From M3007 sp965249785 (lineage in GTDB: Bacteria; Bacteroidota; Bacteroidia; Chitinophagales; Saprospiraceae), in contig CBDFMU010000055.1 in NCBI GenBank assembly GCA_965249785.1, positions 17,039 through 81,038 of the forward strand: a stretch of 64,000 nucleotides of DNA, written 5' to 3'. The notes under the pieces were generated by a model. It saw nothing but the letters and a program-made list of their open reading frames with translations, made no database searches and was not told the DNA's origin. Position numbers and translations under genes: made by a program. Positions 17,901-24,968 of the stretch are shown here, piece after piece (position 1 is the first letter of the stretch; the number at the start of each line of letters is the position of its first letter).

Positions 17901-19362
17901 CGATGCACAGGCAATGTTGAAAAAAATCGTTGCCGAAAAATGGCTGACTGCGCGTGGCGTGATCGGCATTTTCCCCGCCAATACTATTAATGACGATGAT
18001 ATTGCGCTATATGATCCTGAGACTGGCGATCTGATGCATGTAGCACATCATTTGCGTCAGCAGAATCAGAAAGCACCGGGGCAACCTAATTTTTGTTTGA
18101 GTGATTATGTAGCCCCCCCCTACCCCCCCGTAAAGGGGGGGAGTGCCACTCACGTTGATGAAGTGGAGGAGAAAATTGCTGCTATTCACAACGTAGAGTT
18201 AGCCTCACCTGGTCTCTCTGTGAAGGGGGGGAATGGCACTCACGCTGGCGGGGCGGGCTATTTGATTGCTGATGGAGAAATAGATATAGTAGAGGAAGAT
18301 GATTATTTGAGAGGTCATAAACGAATTTATAAAACGGCTAATTCAGTAGTATATGAACAATTAAAAGCATTTTCTCGTGATTTAAGAAACAAGCCAACGC
18401 CAGCAGAGGAGCATTTATGGCAACTACTACAAAGTCGCCAATTGGATGGTTATAAGTTTCGCCGTCAGCATATAATTGACTGTTTTATTGCCGATTTTAT
18501 TTGTCTGGAGAAGAGATTGGTCATTGAAGTAGATGGAAGTATTCATCAATTACCCGAAAATAAAATCAGCGACGCAGACCGCACCAGTGTATTGAATCAC
18601 TTGGGCTTTCAGGTAATTCGTTTTACGAATAACGAGGTGTTACATGATACTGATCAGATACTGTTTAGGATAAAAGCGGCAATAGAAGCCCCCCCCTATC
18701 TCTCCGTAGAGGGGGAGAGTACCAATCACGTTGGTGCTTTGGATAGAGATGCTGACATAGCCCATACTTCTATCTCCGTTGAGAAGGAAAGTCTAAACTC
18801 AACGGCGGAGCTCACTCAATCCCCCCCCTCTACGGGGGGGTTAGGGGGGGCTGACTACCTGGGAGCCTTCGCCGTCACCGCCGGCATAGGTATCGAAGAA
18901 CGCGTTAAAGCCTTTGAAACCGCTCACGATGACTACTCGGCCATCATGCTCAAATCGCTGGCGGACCGCCTGGCCGAAGCATTCGCGGAACGCATTCATG
19001 AGCGAGTACGTAAAGAATTCTGGGGCTACGTCACCACAGAAAATCTGGAAAACGACCAATTGATCGCTGAAAAATATCAGGGAATTCGCCCGGCTCCCGG
19101 CTATCCGGCCTGCCCGGAACATACGGAGAAACAGTTACTGTGGAAGTTACTGGAACCAGACCGTATCGGCATGTCGCTCACGGAAAGTTACGCGATGTAC
19201 CCGGCAGCGGCAGTCAGTGGCTGGTATTTTGCGCATCCGGAAGCGAAGTATTTTGGATTGGGACAAATTGGGAAAGACCAGGTGGAAGATTATGCGCGGC
19301 GCAAGGGCATGAGCGTGGAAGAAATGGAACGCTGGTTGTCGCCGGTGTTGAATTATGGATAA
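14944..19362 (+). CDS. metH: cobalamin-dependent methionine synthase MetH with in-frame DUF559 insertion
   Basis: MetH transfers the methyl group of 5-methyl-tetrahydrofolate to homocysteine. In order: homocysteine domain (IDGAMGTMIQ; zinc ligands in GGCCG, C312/C313); pterin domain (NFVNIGERTNVTGSAKF); B12-binding domain with D761-V-H763-D-I-G766, where H763 is the lower cobalt ligand; and the AdoMet reactivation domain (YIDWTPFFQSWQLFGKYP, RPAPGYPACPEHTEK). Within the last domain, between DYVAP and ADYLGAF, residues ~1058-1302 are foreign (see the mobile element entry). Without them the protein would be 1227 residues, the length of E. coli MetH. The GTG at 14944 fits the family N-terminus; a GTG at 14893 is also in frame. 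The frame stays open through the insertion, so a long protein is probably made; whether reactivation still works is unknown. Confidence 0.95.
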   Translation: MTNDILPILTRAARQRILIIDGAMGTMIQQYKLTEADFRGERFKNHHRDLQGDNDLLSITRPDVIEAIHRAYLEAGSDIIETNTFNATSISQSDYDMPAGVAYDINLAAAQIACLAAKDFTAQNPDKPRFVAGAIGPLSKTLSLSPNVNDPGFRAVTFDEVKEAYIEQVRGLLDGGSDVLLIETIFDTLNCKAAIYAVEEVFEEKNVRLPIMISGTITDASGRTLSGQTVEAFWISIKHARPFSVGLNCALGAAEMRPHLEALSGIADCFISAYPNAGLPNEFGEYDQTPHEMCGLVEEFAQSGFINIAGGCCGTTPDHIRHIANHLAKVKPREIPTPHSPAYTMLTGLEPLIIRENTNFVNIGERTNVTGSAKFAGYIKSGNYTEALTVARQQVDGGAQIIDVNMDEGLLDSEEAMVTFLNLVASEPDISKLPIMVDSSKFRIIEAGLKCLQGKCIVNSISMKEGEAEFIRQAKICRRYGAAVVVMAFDELGQADTTERKIEICQKAYRILTEQVGFDPTDIIFDPNIFAIATGIEEHNEYAINFLDATRVIKETCPGAKISGGVSNLSFSFRGNNHVREAMHSVFLYHATQAGMDMGIVNAGMLEIYANIAPDLLQKIEDVLFNRNSNATEELVKYAEQVKSGGKVIEKDLAWRDATVQKRLEYALVKGDTEFIEADTEEARLLYPEPLHVIEGPLMDAMNIVGDLFGQGKMFLPQVVKSARVMKRAVAHLTPFIEAAKLLNSDSRSKGKILLATVKGDVHDIGKNIVGVVLGCNNYDVVDLGVMVNAEKILQAARAENVDIIGLSGLITPSLDEMVHVAREMERQGFNLPLLIGGATTSKTHTAVKIEPQYSRAPVVHVLDASRAVAVVSSLLTDNKEDHQAFIEGVKADYDQIRVTRAGKQSAKQYLTLEQARANKQQLDWENFTPVKPNLLGTKTFEEYDLAELAEYIDWTPFFQSWQLFGKYPAILEDAIVGVEAKKLLADAQAMLKKIVAEKWLTARGVIGIFPANTINDDDIALYDPETGDLMHVAHHLRQQNQKAPGQPNFCLSDYVAPPYPPVKGGSATHVDEVEEKIAAIHNVELASPGLSVKGGNGTHAGGAGYLIADGEIDIVEEDDYLRGHKRIYKTANSVVYEQLKAFSRDLRNKPTPAEEHLWQLLQSRQLDGYKFRRQHIIDCFIADFICLEKRLVIEVDGSIHQLPENKISDADRTSVLNHLGFQVIRFTNNEVLHDTDQILFRIKAAIEAPPYLSVEGESTNHVGALDRDADIAHTSISVEKESLNSTAELTQSPPSTGGLGGADYLGAFAVTAGIGIEERVKAFETAHDDYSAIMLKSLADRLAEAFAERIHERVRKEFWGYVTTENLENDQLIAEKYQGIRPAPGYPACPEHTEKQLLWKLLEPDRIGMSLTESYAMYPAAAVSGWYFAHPEAKYFGLGQIGKDQVEDYARRKGMSVEEMERWLSPVLNYG
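18111..18852 (+). mobile_element. DUF559-nuclease insertion inside metH, bounded by C/G-tract inverted repeats
   Basis: The left end (18111-18142: AG, C8, TA, C7, GTAAA, G7, A) is inverted at the right end (18820-18852: T, C8, TCTAC, G7, TTA, G7, CT). The foreign coding part (18115-18849) is 735 bp, a multiple of three. Its core, residues ~1147-1248 of the host protein, is a DUF559 domain: LRNKPTPAEEHLWQLL, GYKFRRQHIIDCFIADF, LVIEVDGSIH, with acidic residues D1184, E1195 and D1197 in the PD-(D/E)xK/Vsr-like pattern. Four degenerate ~47-bp units (near 18113, 18203, 18690, 18770) encode variants of PPYPPVKGGSATHV. No self-splicing (intein) motifs are visible. DUF559 ORFs beside such repeats are known in Bacteroidota, but mobility here is inferred. 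Confidence 0.8.
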
Positions 19363-19376
19363 TTCAATCATTGATT

Positions 19377-19413
19377 TAGACCTATAAGGTTTCCAAAAAA
19401 CCTTATAGGTCTA
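19377..19413. terminator. perfect hairpin between convergent metH and lactonase genes
   Basis: Arms TAGACCTATAAGGTT (19377-19391) and AACCTTATAGGTCTA (19399-19413) are perfectly complementary around a 7-base loop, 14 bp after the metH stop and 13 bp before the end of the minus-strand lactonase gene. It can terminate transcription from both sides and belongs to the ACCTATMAGG hairpin family also seen at 21652-21684. Confidence 0.65.
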
Positions 19414-19426
19414 GTATATTAAATTA

Positions 19427-20569
19427 TTACTCTACAATACAAACCGGAGTACCCACATCCACGCTCTTCACAAACACCGGCAAGTCCCCTTTTCGCAGGT
19501 CGAACAAAGCAATATTGCGCGTATCCTGATTAGCCACCAGCATCCAGTTGCCATCATTGGTGAGGTGAAAATTGCGGGGCGTTTTGCCATGCGTATCCAC
19601 GTAACCAACGCTTTGTAAGGCACCTGCGGCATCAATGCTGAAGACAGCAATGGAATTATGCCCCCGATTGGAAGTGTACAGGAATTTTCCGTCTTTCGAG
19701 AGGTGAATATCGGCAGGTGTATTACTGCCTTGAAAAGAAGCCGGAAGCGTAGACAGGAACTGTGAATGTTCCAAACTACCATTTTCCATGACCTGCGTGG
19801 CGGCAACGGTACTATTCAGCTCATTGAGAATATATAGAATTTTTCCGTTGGATGAAAATGCCATGTGCCGGGGGCCAGTAGCGTCGGGCATTTCTAAAAA
19901 AGGTTGTTCCGCAGGCAATAACTTACGCTGTGCATGGTCGTATTGATAGATCATAACGCGATCGGTACCCAGATTTGCTACATACACGAAGCGTTCATCC
20001 GGGCTGATCACCGAACTATGCGGGTGCGAGCTTTCTTGCCGTGGGTTGAGTTTTGGTACATCATCCAGATAAATCAGTTGCCGTTCTGTCTGATCGGTCA
20101 AAGGGAGCGGAAATGCACAGACCACTCCACCCACATAATTACAAACTACCGCCATTTGCGCATTTTTATCTAGACTAATGTGGCAAGGCGCGTGGGCGGC
20201 AGTACTGAGCGATGCCAGCCGTTGACCAAAAGAAGCCGCCCGCAGATCGTAGGCCTCGAAACGGCCAATTGCATCGGTGCCGGGACTGATCTCGTTGACG
20301 GCATACAACGTATTATGATCGGGCGACAGGGCCACAAAAGACGGATTAATCATGCCCCGGATCGTGTCTGTGACGTGGAGATCCAGCGTAGCCGGATCGA
20401 AAGACATTTTGTAAATGCCAGCCGCGTTGCCATCTACGTGCCCTTCTTTTTGGGTGTAGGTACCGATGTAAAAAGTCATGTTAGCGGGGGTTGATTTGAT
20501 ATTATTTTGGCAGTTCCAGCCAAACATAAGGCTCAAAGCGAGCAATTTCAAAAAGTAGTGGTTTGACAT
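19427..20569 (-). CDS. lactonase-family beta-propeller protein (6-phosphogluconolactonase-like)
   Basis: From NMTFYIGTYTQKEG the sequence shows repeated propeller-blade motifs (GIYKMSFDPATLDL, PSFVALSPDHNTLYAVNE, HPHSSVISPDERFVYVANLG, GPRHMAFSSNGKILYILNEL, PADIHLSKDGKFLYTSNRG, PRNFHLTNDGNWMLVANQ), matching the YbhE/Pgl lactonase family. The ATG at 20569 gives a hydrophobic leader (YFLKLLALSLMFGWNC) whose Cys is not in a good lipobox, so export is probable but lipidation doubtful. Family members hydrolyse 6-phosphogluconolactone or related lactones; an exported member more likely acts on another lactone. Confidence 0.82.
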   Translation of the reverse strand: MSNHYFLKLLALSLMFGWNCQNNIKSTPANMTFYIGTYTQKEGHVDGNAAGIYKMSFDPATLDLHVTDTIRGMINPSFVALSPDHNTLYAVNEISPGTDAIGRFEAYDLRAASFGQRLASLSTAAHAPCHISLDKNAQMAVVCNYVGGVVCAFPLPLTDQTERQLIYLDDVPKLNPRQESSHPHSSVISPDERFVYVANLGTDRVMIYQYDHAQRKLLPAEQPFLEMPDATGPRHMAFSSNGKILYILNELNSTVAATQVMENGSLEHSQFLSTLPASFQGSNTPADIHLSKDGKFLYTSNRGHNSIAVFSIDAAGALQSVGYVDTHGKTPRNFHLTNDGNWMLVANQDTRNIALFDLRKGDLPVFVKSVDVGTPVCIVE

Positions 20570-20745
20570 CAGTAGATTCGTAAAATTCAATGCCGCAGAA
20601 TAGAAAAATGCCGTTGCAGACCTAAATGTCTGTAACGGCAGCGAAATCACCCCCATTATTTGGTGAAATATTATTTCTTACATTGATCCCACTGAAATTT
20701 AGTTGGACAAAGATGTCGAATCTGCCGTTCCATGCTCCAAACTAT

Positions 20746-21537
20746 TCATTCCTCGTTCTTTTTCGGGGTATTCGGATGTTCATAATCCAGGCGACCACCC
20801 CACATCCGCATTTGCGACAGGATGAATTGCTGGCGTTCGCGGACGTTGCGCGAGGGGTTGACCGCCGAAAATTCCAGGGGATTGGGCAGTACGGCAGCTA
20901 AGATGGCGGCTTCTTCGCGACTGAGGTTTTTGGCACTTTTATGAAAAAAATGCTGCGACGCTGCCTCTGCGCCATAAATGCCGTCGCCAAATTCGATGAC
21001 GTTCAGGTAGGCCGTCATGATCCGCTCTTTGCTCCAGACGAGCTCAATCAGGAAGGTAAAATAAATCTCGAATCCCTTGCGCAGCCACGACCGCGATGGC
21101 CAGAGGAACACATTTTTGGCAGTTTGCTGGCTGATAGTGCTGGCTCCGCGCTTCCGCTCATGATTTTGATTGTAGGAATACGCCTTTTCAATGGCTTCCA
21201 TATCAAAGCCGTTGTGTTCCAAAAAATACTGGTCTTCCCCACACACGACGGCCAGCTGTAGGTGCGGCGACAGCTCGCTGAGCGGTACCCAATAGTTGTC
21301 GAGCCGAACCGAGCGTTTGGGGTCCCAGGCCTGCTCCCAGCAACGCTCCACCATCAGCGGGGTGATTGGCACGGGCACCACCGCATAGAGGAGCGTAAAA
21401 CCAATGGAAAGCCCAAAAAACCACGCCGCAATTTTTAGTGCCAGCCAACGGAGATATTTCCCCCACAGGAGTCGCCCCATTTCATCTTGGGGAACGGTAC
21501 GGTACCAACGCCGGAGCAGGCGGGCGAGGAATTTCAC
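20746..21537 (-). CDS. mtgA: monofunctional peptidoglycan glycosyltransferase MtgA
   Basis: 263 residues: one N-terminal transmembrane helix (~36-56) and a GT51 domain. Motifs seen are EDQYFLEHNGFD with catalytic E101, RKRGASTISQQTAKNVFLW, KERIMTAYLNVIEFGDGIYGAEAASQHFF and SREEAAILAAVLPNP. It polymerises lipid II glycan strands at the outer face of the inner membrane and lacks a transpeptidase domain. A TATTTTTG -7 box lies about 20 bp upstream of the start. Confidence 0.95.
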   Translation of the reverse strand: MKFLARLLRRWYRTVPQDEMGRLLWGKYLRWLALKIAAWFFGLSIGFTLLYAVVPVPITPLMVERCWEQAWDPKRSVRLDNYWVPLSELSPHLQLAVVCGEDQYFLEHNGFDMEAIEKAYSYNQNHERKRGASTISQQTAKNVFLWPSRSWLRKGFEIYFTFLIELVWSKERIMTAYLNVIEFGDGIYGAEAASQHFFHKSAKNLSREEAAILAAVLPNPLEFSAVNPSRNVRERQQFILSQMRMWGGRLDYEHPNTPKKNEE

Positions 21538-21557
21538 GGGCAGCTTGGTTTAGCGGG

Positions 21558-21565
21558 CAAAAATA
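21558..21565 (-). promoter_or_regulatory. -7 promoter box (TATTTTTG) for mtgA
   Basis: The minus strand reads TATTTTTG 21 bp before the mtgA ATG, matching TAnnTTTG. The CTCAAC repeat lies immediately upstream, where a -33 element would be; no clear TTG is seen. Confidence 0.45.
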
Positions 21566-21576
21566 AGGCGAGGGGT

Positions 21577-21752
21577 TGACATTGTTGAGAATGTTGAGGG
21601 GTGGAGAATGTTGAGAAAATTTTGATGGCCTCTTTTTGGTAAATCTGGACGAGACCTATCAGGTTTCAAAAACCTGATAGGTCTGCATAATGAACTAATC
21701 TCTACTTTTTTCTCAACAACCTCAACCCTTTTTCTCAACACCCTCTCAACAA
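21577..21752. repeat. CTCAAC/GTTGAG-type repeat enclosing a perfect hairpin
   Basis: The left part (21581-21620) has ATTGTTGAGAATGTTGAGG and GTGGAGAATGTTGAG; the right part (21712-21752) has CTCAACAACCTCAACC and CTCAACACCCTCTCAAC, so the two halves are inverted as at 8.3 kb. Between them sits a perfect stem-loop (AGACCTATCAGGTTT 21652-21666, AAACCTGATAGGTCT 21670-21684), which may terminate the TonB receptor gene ending at 21757. Confidence 0.7.
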
Positions 21753-21756
21753 CTCC

Positions 21757-24396
21757 TTAAAAATCCCCGCCTCCTTCTTCTACCCGCGTATTTTTTCGGC
21801 GGAACAGCGAAGTGTCGAATTTGCCAAAACGGTAAGAGAAGTTGAGGCGCACCAACTGTGGATCGCGCCGCCGCCAACTGTCTTGCACAAAGAATGCCGA
21901 TTCGGAGTGTGAGCCATTGCGCCGCGACCGGAAAATATCCTGCACATTGAGCGTCAAAGTGCCTTTACGTTTCCAAATATCCTTGCGGATGGAGGCATCC
22001 ACGTACCAGGTGGGCGTGCTGTAGCCCTGCGCTGTATTGGAAGTGCCGCCGAAGCCACCGCCGCCGGGACCGCGCCCACCACCGCCGCCGCTATCCGCTG
22101 AGTAAGCGGTGCGACTTTGGTAAGAGCCAGAGAATTGAACGGTAAATGCCTGGGGCAATTTAAAAGCTAAATTTTCCTTGGCAAACCAGGTGAATTGCTC
22201 CACTTTCAATTGACTTTCAATATTTTGTGCATCCACTACTGAGTTGTAGAAATTGCCATTGGTAGTCAATTCGATGAACTTGAAAAACGTATTTTTCAAG
22301 GTAAATTCCAGCCCGTAGGCAACGCTCGAGTTAGAATTGGCATAACTGGATACGATGACATCGCGCTGCAACAGGTCATTGAATTCCATGAACTGGTAGC
22401 GCGTGATTACGTCGTTCGCCTGTTTGTAATAGATGGACAGCAGCAAATTGTGGCCCTGCACAAAAATATTCTGGTACTGCAATTCAAAAGAATTGGTGAA
22501 CTCTGGCCGCAGCCCCGGATTGCCCCGCGATAGTTGCAGGGAATCGGAAAAATCGTAGAAAGGGATCAAATTGAAGAAACTCGGCCGATTGATGCGACGG
22601 GTGTAGCTCAATTGTATATTATCGTCGTCGTTCAATTTGTAGGTCAAAAACGCGCTGGGAAACAGGCTGAGCGGATAGTTATTTTTGAAAGTCGAATCCA
22701 CATCCAGCAAAGTGCCCGTGTAACGCGAACTCTCGGCCCGCAGTCCCACCTGGTAACCCCATTTCGGGAAAGAATGACTGTAGGTACCATAAGCCGCGAG
22801 CACCTGATCTTCAAATTTATAGCGATCAGCAAAACCCGGCGCACGAATATATTGATCATCCGCAAAATCAAATTGGTAGTTGGCATTTTCGCTCTGATAA
22901 TTCCGTAAAGCAGCGCGCGCGCCCAGTTCGAGTTTCGTAGTGGCCGTGATCGGATGCACAAAATCGGTCTGCGCAGTCAAAAAGTTGTTGGTTCCCGTAC
23001 CCTCTTGTCGCTGGCGGGTACGGAGCGGCGAGTTTTGATACTGCGTATTAAACAGTCCATTATTGTTAAAATTAGCTCCGTTGTAGTTCAAATCGGCGGT
23101 CAATTCTTTTCCTTCCTTTGGAAAGAGGTGTTTGAATAACAATTGGCCCCCAAAATTCTGGAACATCCGATGGCTATCAGAATGCCGCAGGGCGAGACTG
23201 GACGACGCGTCCACCGTGTCGGTGCGAATATGCAAGTCGTCCGTGGAATTAAAGCCGCCAGCAGTATAATTACCCGCTGCGGTGAGGGTGTTGCGGTTGT
23301 TCATAAACCAGTCTATGCCCGCCCGGCCCGAAGCGAAATAGCCCTTGTTTTCCGATTCTGTCGTCTGAAAAACGTTGGTGCGGGGCGTACCGAATAGATT
23401 CAGCCGATCGGTTTCACCAGTGCCAAGGGAACGCCGTTGATTCAGGTTACCACTCACGAAAGTATTGATTTTGCCCTGCCGCACGTTGAGGTCGCCGCCG
23501 AGATTGAAGCGGCCCCGCATATCTATGCCGGTGCGTACGCTGCCGTTGTAGCCGACTTTGCGATCTTTTTTCAGGACAATATTTACGATACCTGCATTGC
23601 CGCCCGAAGCATCATACTTGGCCGAGGGATTGGTGATAACTTCTACATTATCAATGGCATCGGCAGGGATCTGGTCCAACGTGAGGGTGGTCGGGCGGCC
23701 ATCTACGAAGATTTGCGGCGCGGCATTGCGCAGCGTCAAGTTGCCGTCAATGTCCACATTGAGCGAAGGAATGTTTTTCATGGCATCCTCAGCGGTACCG
23801 CCTGCCGCCACGCCATCTTTATCTACACGGTAGATTTTTCGGTCCAAAGCCAGCGTCACCTGCGAGGCTTCACCGCTCACGGTCACTTCTTTCAATACCT
23901 GCGAAGAAACAGCCAGCCGGATATTGCCCAAATCCTTATCCACAGCACCGGCATTCGCGCCCGGCGCACCACCCGCAGGCCGTCCACCGGCCGCTGGTTT
24001 GCCGGGACCGCCAGCAATACCGAAGCTGACTTTTTGCTCCACTTCCGCGTAGCCTAAGAAAGTGATCTTCAAGGTAAATTCTCCTCGAATCGGCAGATTT
24101 TCCAGGCTAAACTCCCCATTTTCGCCGGTTAATTGACCCGCAATCAGCGCCAGTTTCATCGTTTTAGCAACGGTATCAAAACGCATCCCGGTCAGTTGCA
24201 CCGAAGCATAACCGAGCCCTTTGCCAGTCGCATCATCCACGACTTTCCCGTAAAAATGCCCGATGTTGTATTGAGCCGGATTGGGTCGGCCACCCGGCGC
24301 GCCTTGCGGATATTGACTGAACAAAAAAGTGGGGAAAAGAACCAGAAAAGCCAGCCAACCCAATGAATTGGCAGCCGTAGCGCGTAGGTGCATCAT
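21757..24396 (-). CDS. TonB-dependent receptor / outer-membrane beta-barrel protein
   Basis: About 879 residues. After a signal sequence (NSLGWLAFLVLFPTFLFSQ) come a Gly/Pro-rich stretch and a carboxypeptidase-regulatory-like domain (HFYGKVVDDATGKGLGYASV). A plug follows (LDRKIYRVDKDGVAAGGTAEDAMKNIP in part, with IFVDGRPTTLTLDQIPADAI and YDASGGNAGIVNIVLKKDR), then a large barrel of the OMP_b-brl_3 type ending RLNFSYRFGKFD with a charged tail. Two insertions rich in Gly and Pro (GGGGGRGPGGGGFGG) are unusual. No SusD partner is adjacent. The start is the first of two consecutive ATGs (24396/24393); the upstream ATG at 24429 is less likely. Confidence 0.9.
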   Translation of the reverse strand: MMHLRATAANSLGWLAFLVLFPTFLFSQYPQGAPGGRPNPAQYNIGHFYGKVVDDATGKGLGYASVQLTGMRFDTVAKTMKLALIAGQLTGENGEFSLENLPIRGEFTLKITFLGYAEVEQKVSFGIAGGPGKPAAGGRPAGGAPGANAGAVDKDLGNIRLAVSSQVLKEVTVSGEASQVTLALDRKIYRVDKDGVAAGGTAEDAMKNIPSLNVDIDGNLTLRNAAPQIFVDGRPTTLTLDQIPADAIDNVEVITNPSAKYDASGGNAGIVNIVLKKDRKVGYNGSVRTGIDMRGRFNLGGDLNVRQGKINTFVSGNLNQRRSLGTGETDRLNLFGTPRTNVFQTTESENKGYFASGRAGIDWFMNNRNTLTAAGNYTAGGFNSTDDLHIRTDTVDASSSLALRHSDSHRMFQNFGGQLLFKHLFPKEGKELTADLNYNGANFNNNGLFNTQYQNSPLRTRQRQEGTGTNNFLTAQTDFVHPITATTKLELGARAALRNYQSENANYQFDFADDQYIRAPGFADRYKFEDQVLAAYGTYSHSFPKWGYQVGLRAESSRYTGTLLDVDSTFKNNYPLSLFPSAFLTYKLNDDDNIQLSYTRRINRPSFFNLIPFYDFSDSLQLSRGNPGLRPEFTNSFELQYQNIFVQGHNLLLSIYYKQANDVITRYQFMEFNDLLQRDVIVSSYANSNSSVAYGLEFTLKNTFFKFIELTTNGNFYNSVVDAQNIESQLKVEQFTWFAKENLAFKLPQAFTVQFSGSYQSRTAYSADSGGGGGRGPGGGGFGGTSNTAQGYSTPTWYVDASIRKDIWKRKGTLTLNVQDIFRSRRNGSHSESAFFVQDSWRRRDPQLVRLNFSYRFGKFDTSLFRRKNTRVEEGGGDF

Positions 24397-24586
24397 GAAT
24401 ATGGAATAAAAATTAGGCTGAAAAACCATTGTATCCGACTATACAGAGCCATTGCCTGTATGTTTCCTAACATCGGCGCGGCGTAAAGAACAGCCGAAAG
24501 CAAGGATAGTTGCGCGACGGACAAAATTCGCCTGGAGCGTGCGCGTGCAGGTAAATTAAAAAAATTTTCCAAAAAAATTAAAATAC

Positions 24587-24616
24587 TTGATTTTCAATTG
24601 TATCCCCCTATCTTTG
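24587..24616 (+). promoter_or_regulatory. Bacteroidota-type promoter of the cold-shock gene
   Basis: TTG (24587-24589), a 19-base spacer, then TATCTTTG (24609-24616) match the -33 TTG / -7 TAnnTTTG consensus. The leader to the ATG at 24663 would be about 40 nt, in keeping with structured cold-shock mRNA leaders. This is the clearest promoter in the window. Confidence 0.7.
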
Positions 24617-24662
24617 CCTCGGCTTTGGCCAAGATTCATTCATTTTTTAAAGTTTTTCAGTA

Positions 24663-24854
24663 ATGTACAAAGGAACGGTAAAGTTCTTCAACGAAACAAA
24701 GGGCTTCGGCTTCATCGTTGATTCCGCCTCCGGGCAAGAAATTTTTGTTCACGTCAGCGGCTTGGTTGACAAAATCCGTGAAGGCGACACCGTCACTTTC
24801 GAAACCCAACGTGGAAAAAAAGGCATGAACGCAGTGAATGTCCAACTCGCCTAA
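24663..24854 (+). CDS. cold-shock protein, CspA family
   Basis: 63 residues forming one cold-shock OB fold: GTVKFFNETKGFGFIVD carries RNP1 (KGFGFI) and EIFVHVSGL carries RNP2 (IFVHVS). The length is typical. Family members bind single-stranded RNA/DNA and act as RNA chaperones. The gene is monocistronic, between a strong promoter and a rho-independent terminator. Confidence 0.97.
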   Translation: MYKGTVKFFNETKGFGFIVDSASGQEIFVHVSGLVDKIREGDTVTFETQRGKKGMNAVNVQLA

Positions 24855-24886
24855 GCGAAGCAGATATTCTTGATGATATAATGCAG

Positions 24887-24917
24887 AACCCCGACGAACA
24901 GCCGTCGGGGTTTTTTT
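24887..24917 (+). terminator. rho-independent terminator of the cold-shock gene
   Basis: A ten-base stem AACCCCGACG (24887-24896) with CGTCGGGGTT (24903-24912), a six-base loop and a T-run to 24917, 32 bp after the stop codon. Confidence 0.9.
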
Positions 24918-24968
24918 GTGTACAACGGACTGCCAAGTCCGTTTTTTCGTTGTAGAAAAAACAATACC

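Noticed and set aside
18111..18852. intein within MetH
   Set aside because: No splice-block motifs (N-terminal Cys/Ser block, penultimate His-Asn, following Cys/Ser/Thr) at the borders; the insertion is a DUF559 domain with linker repeats.
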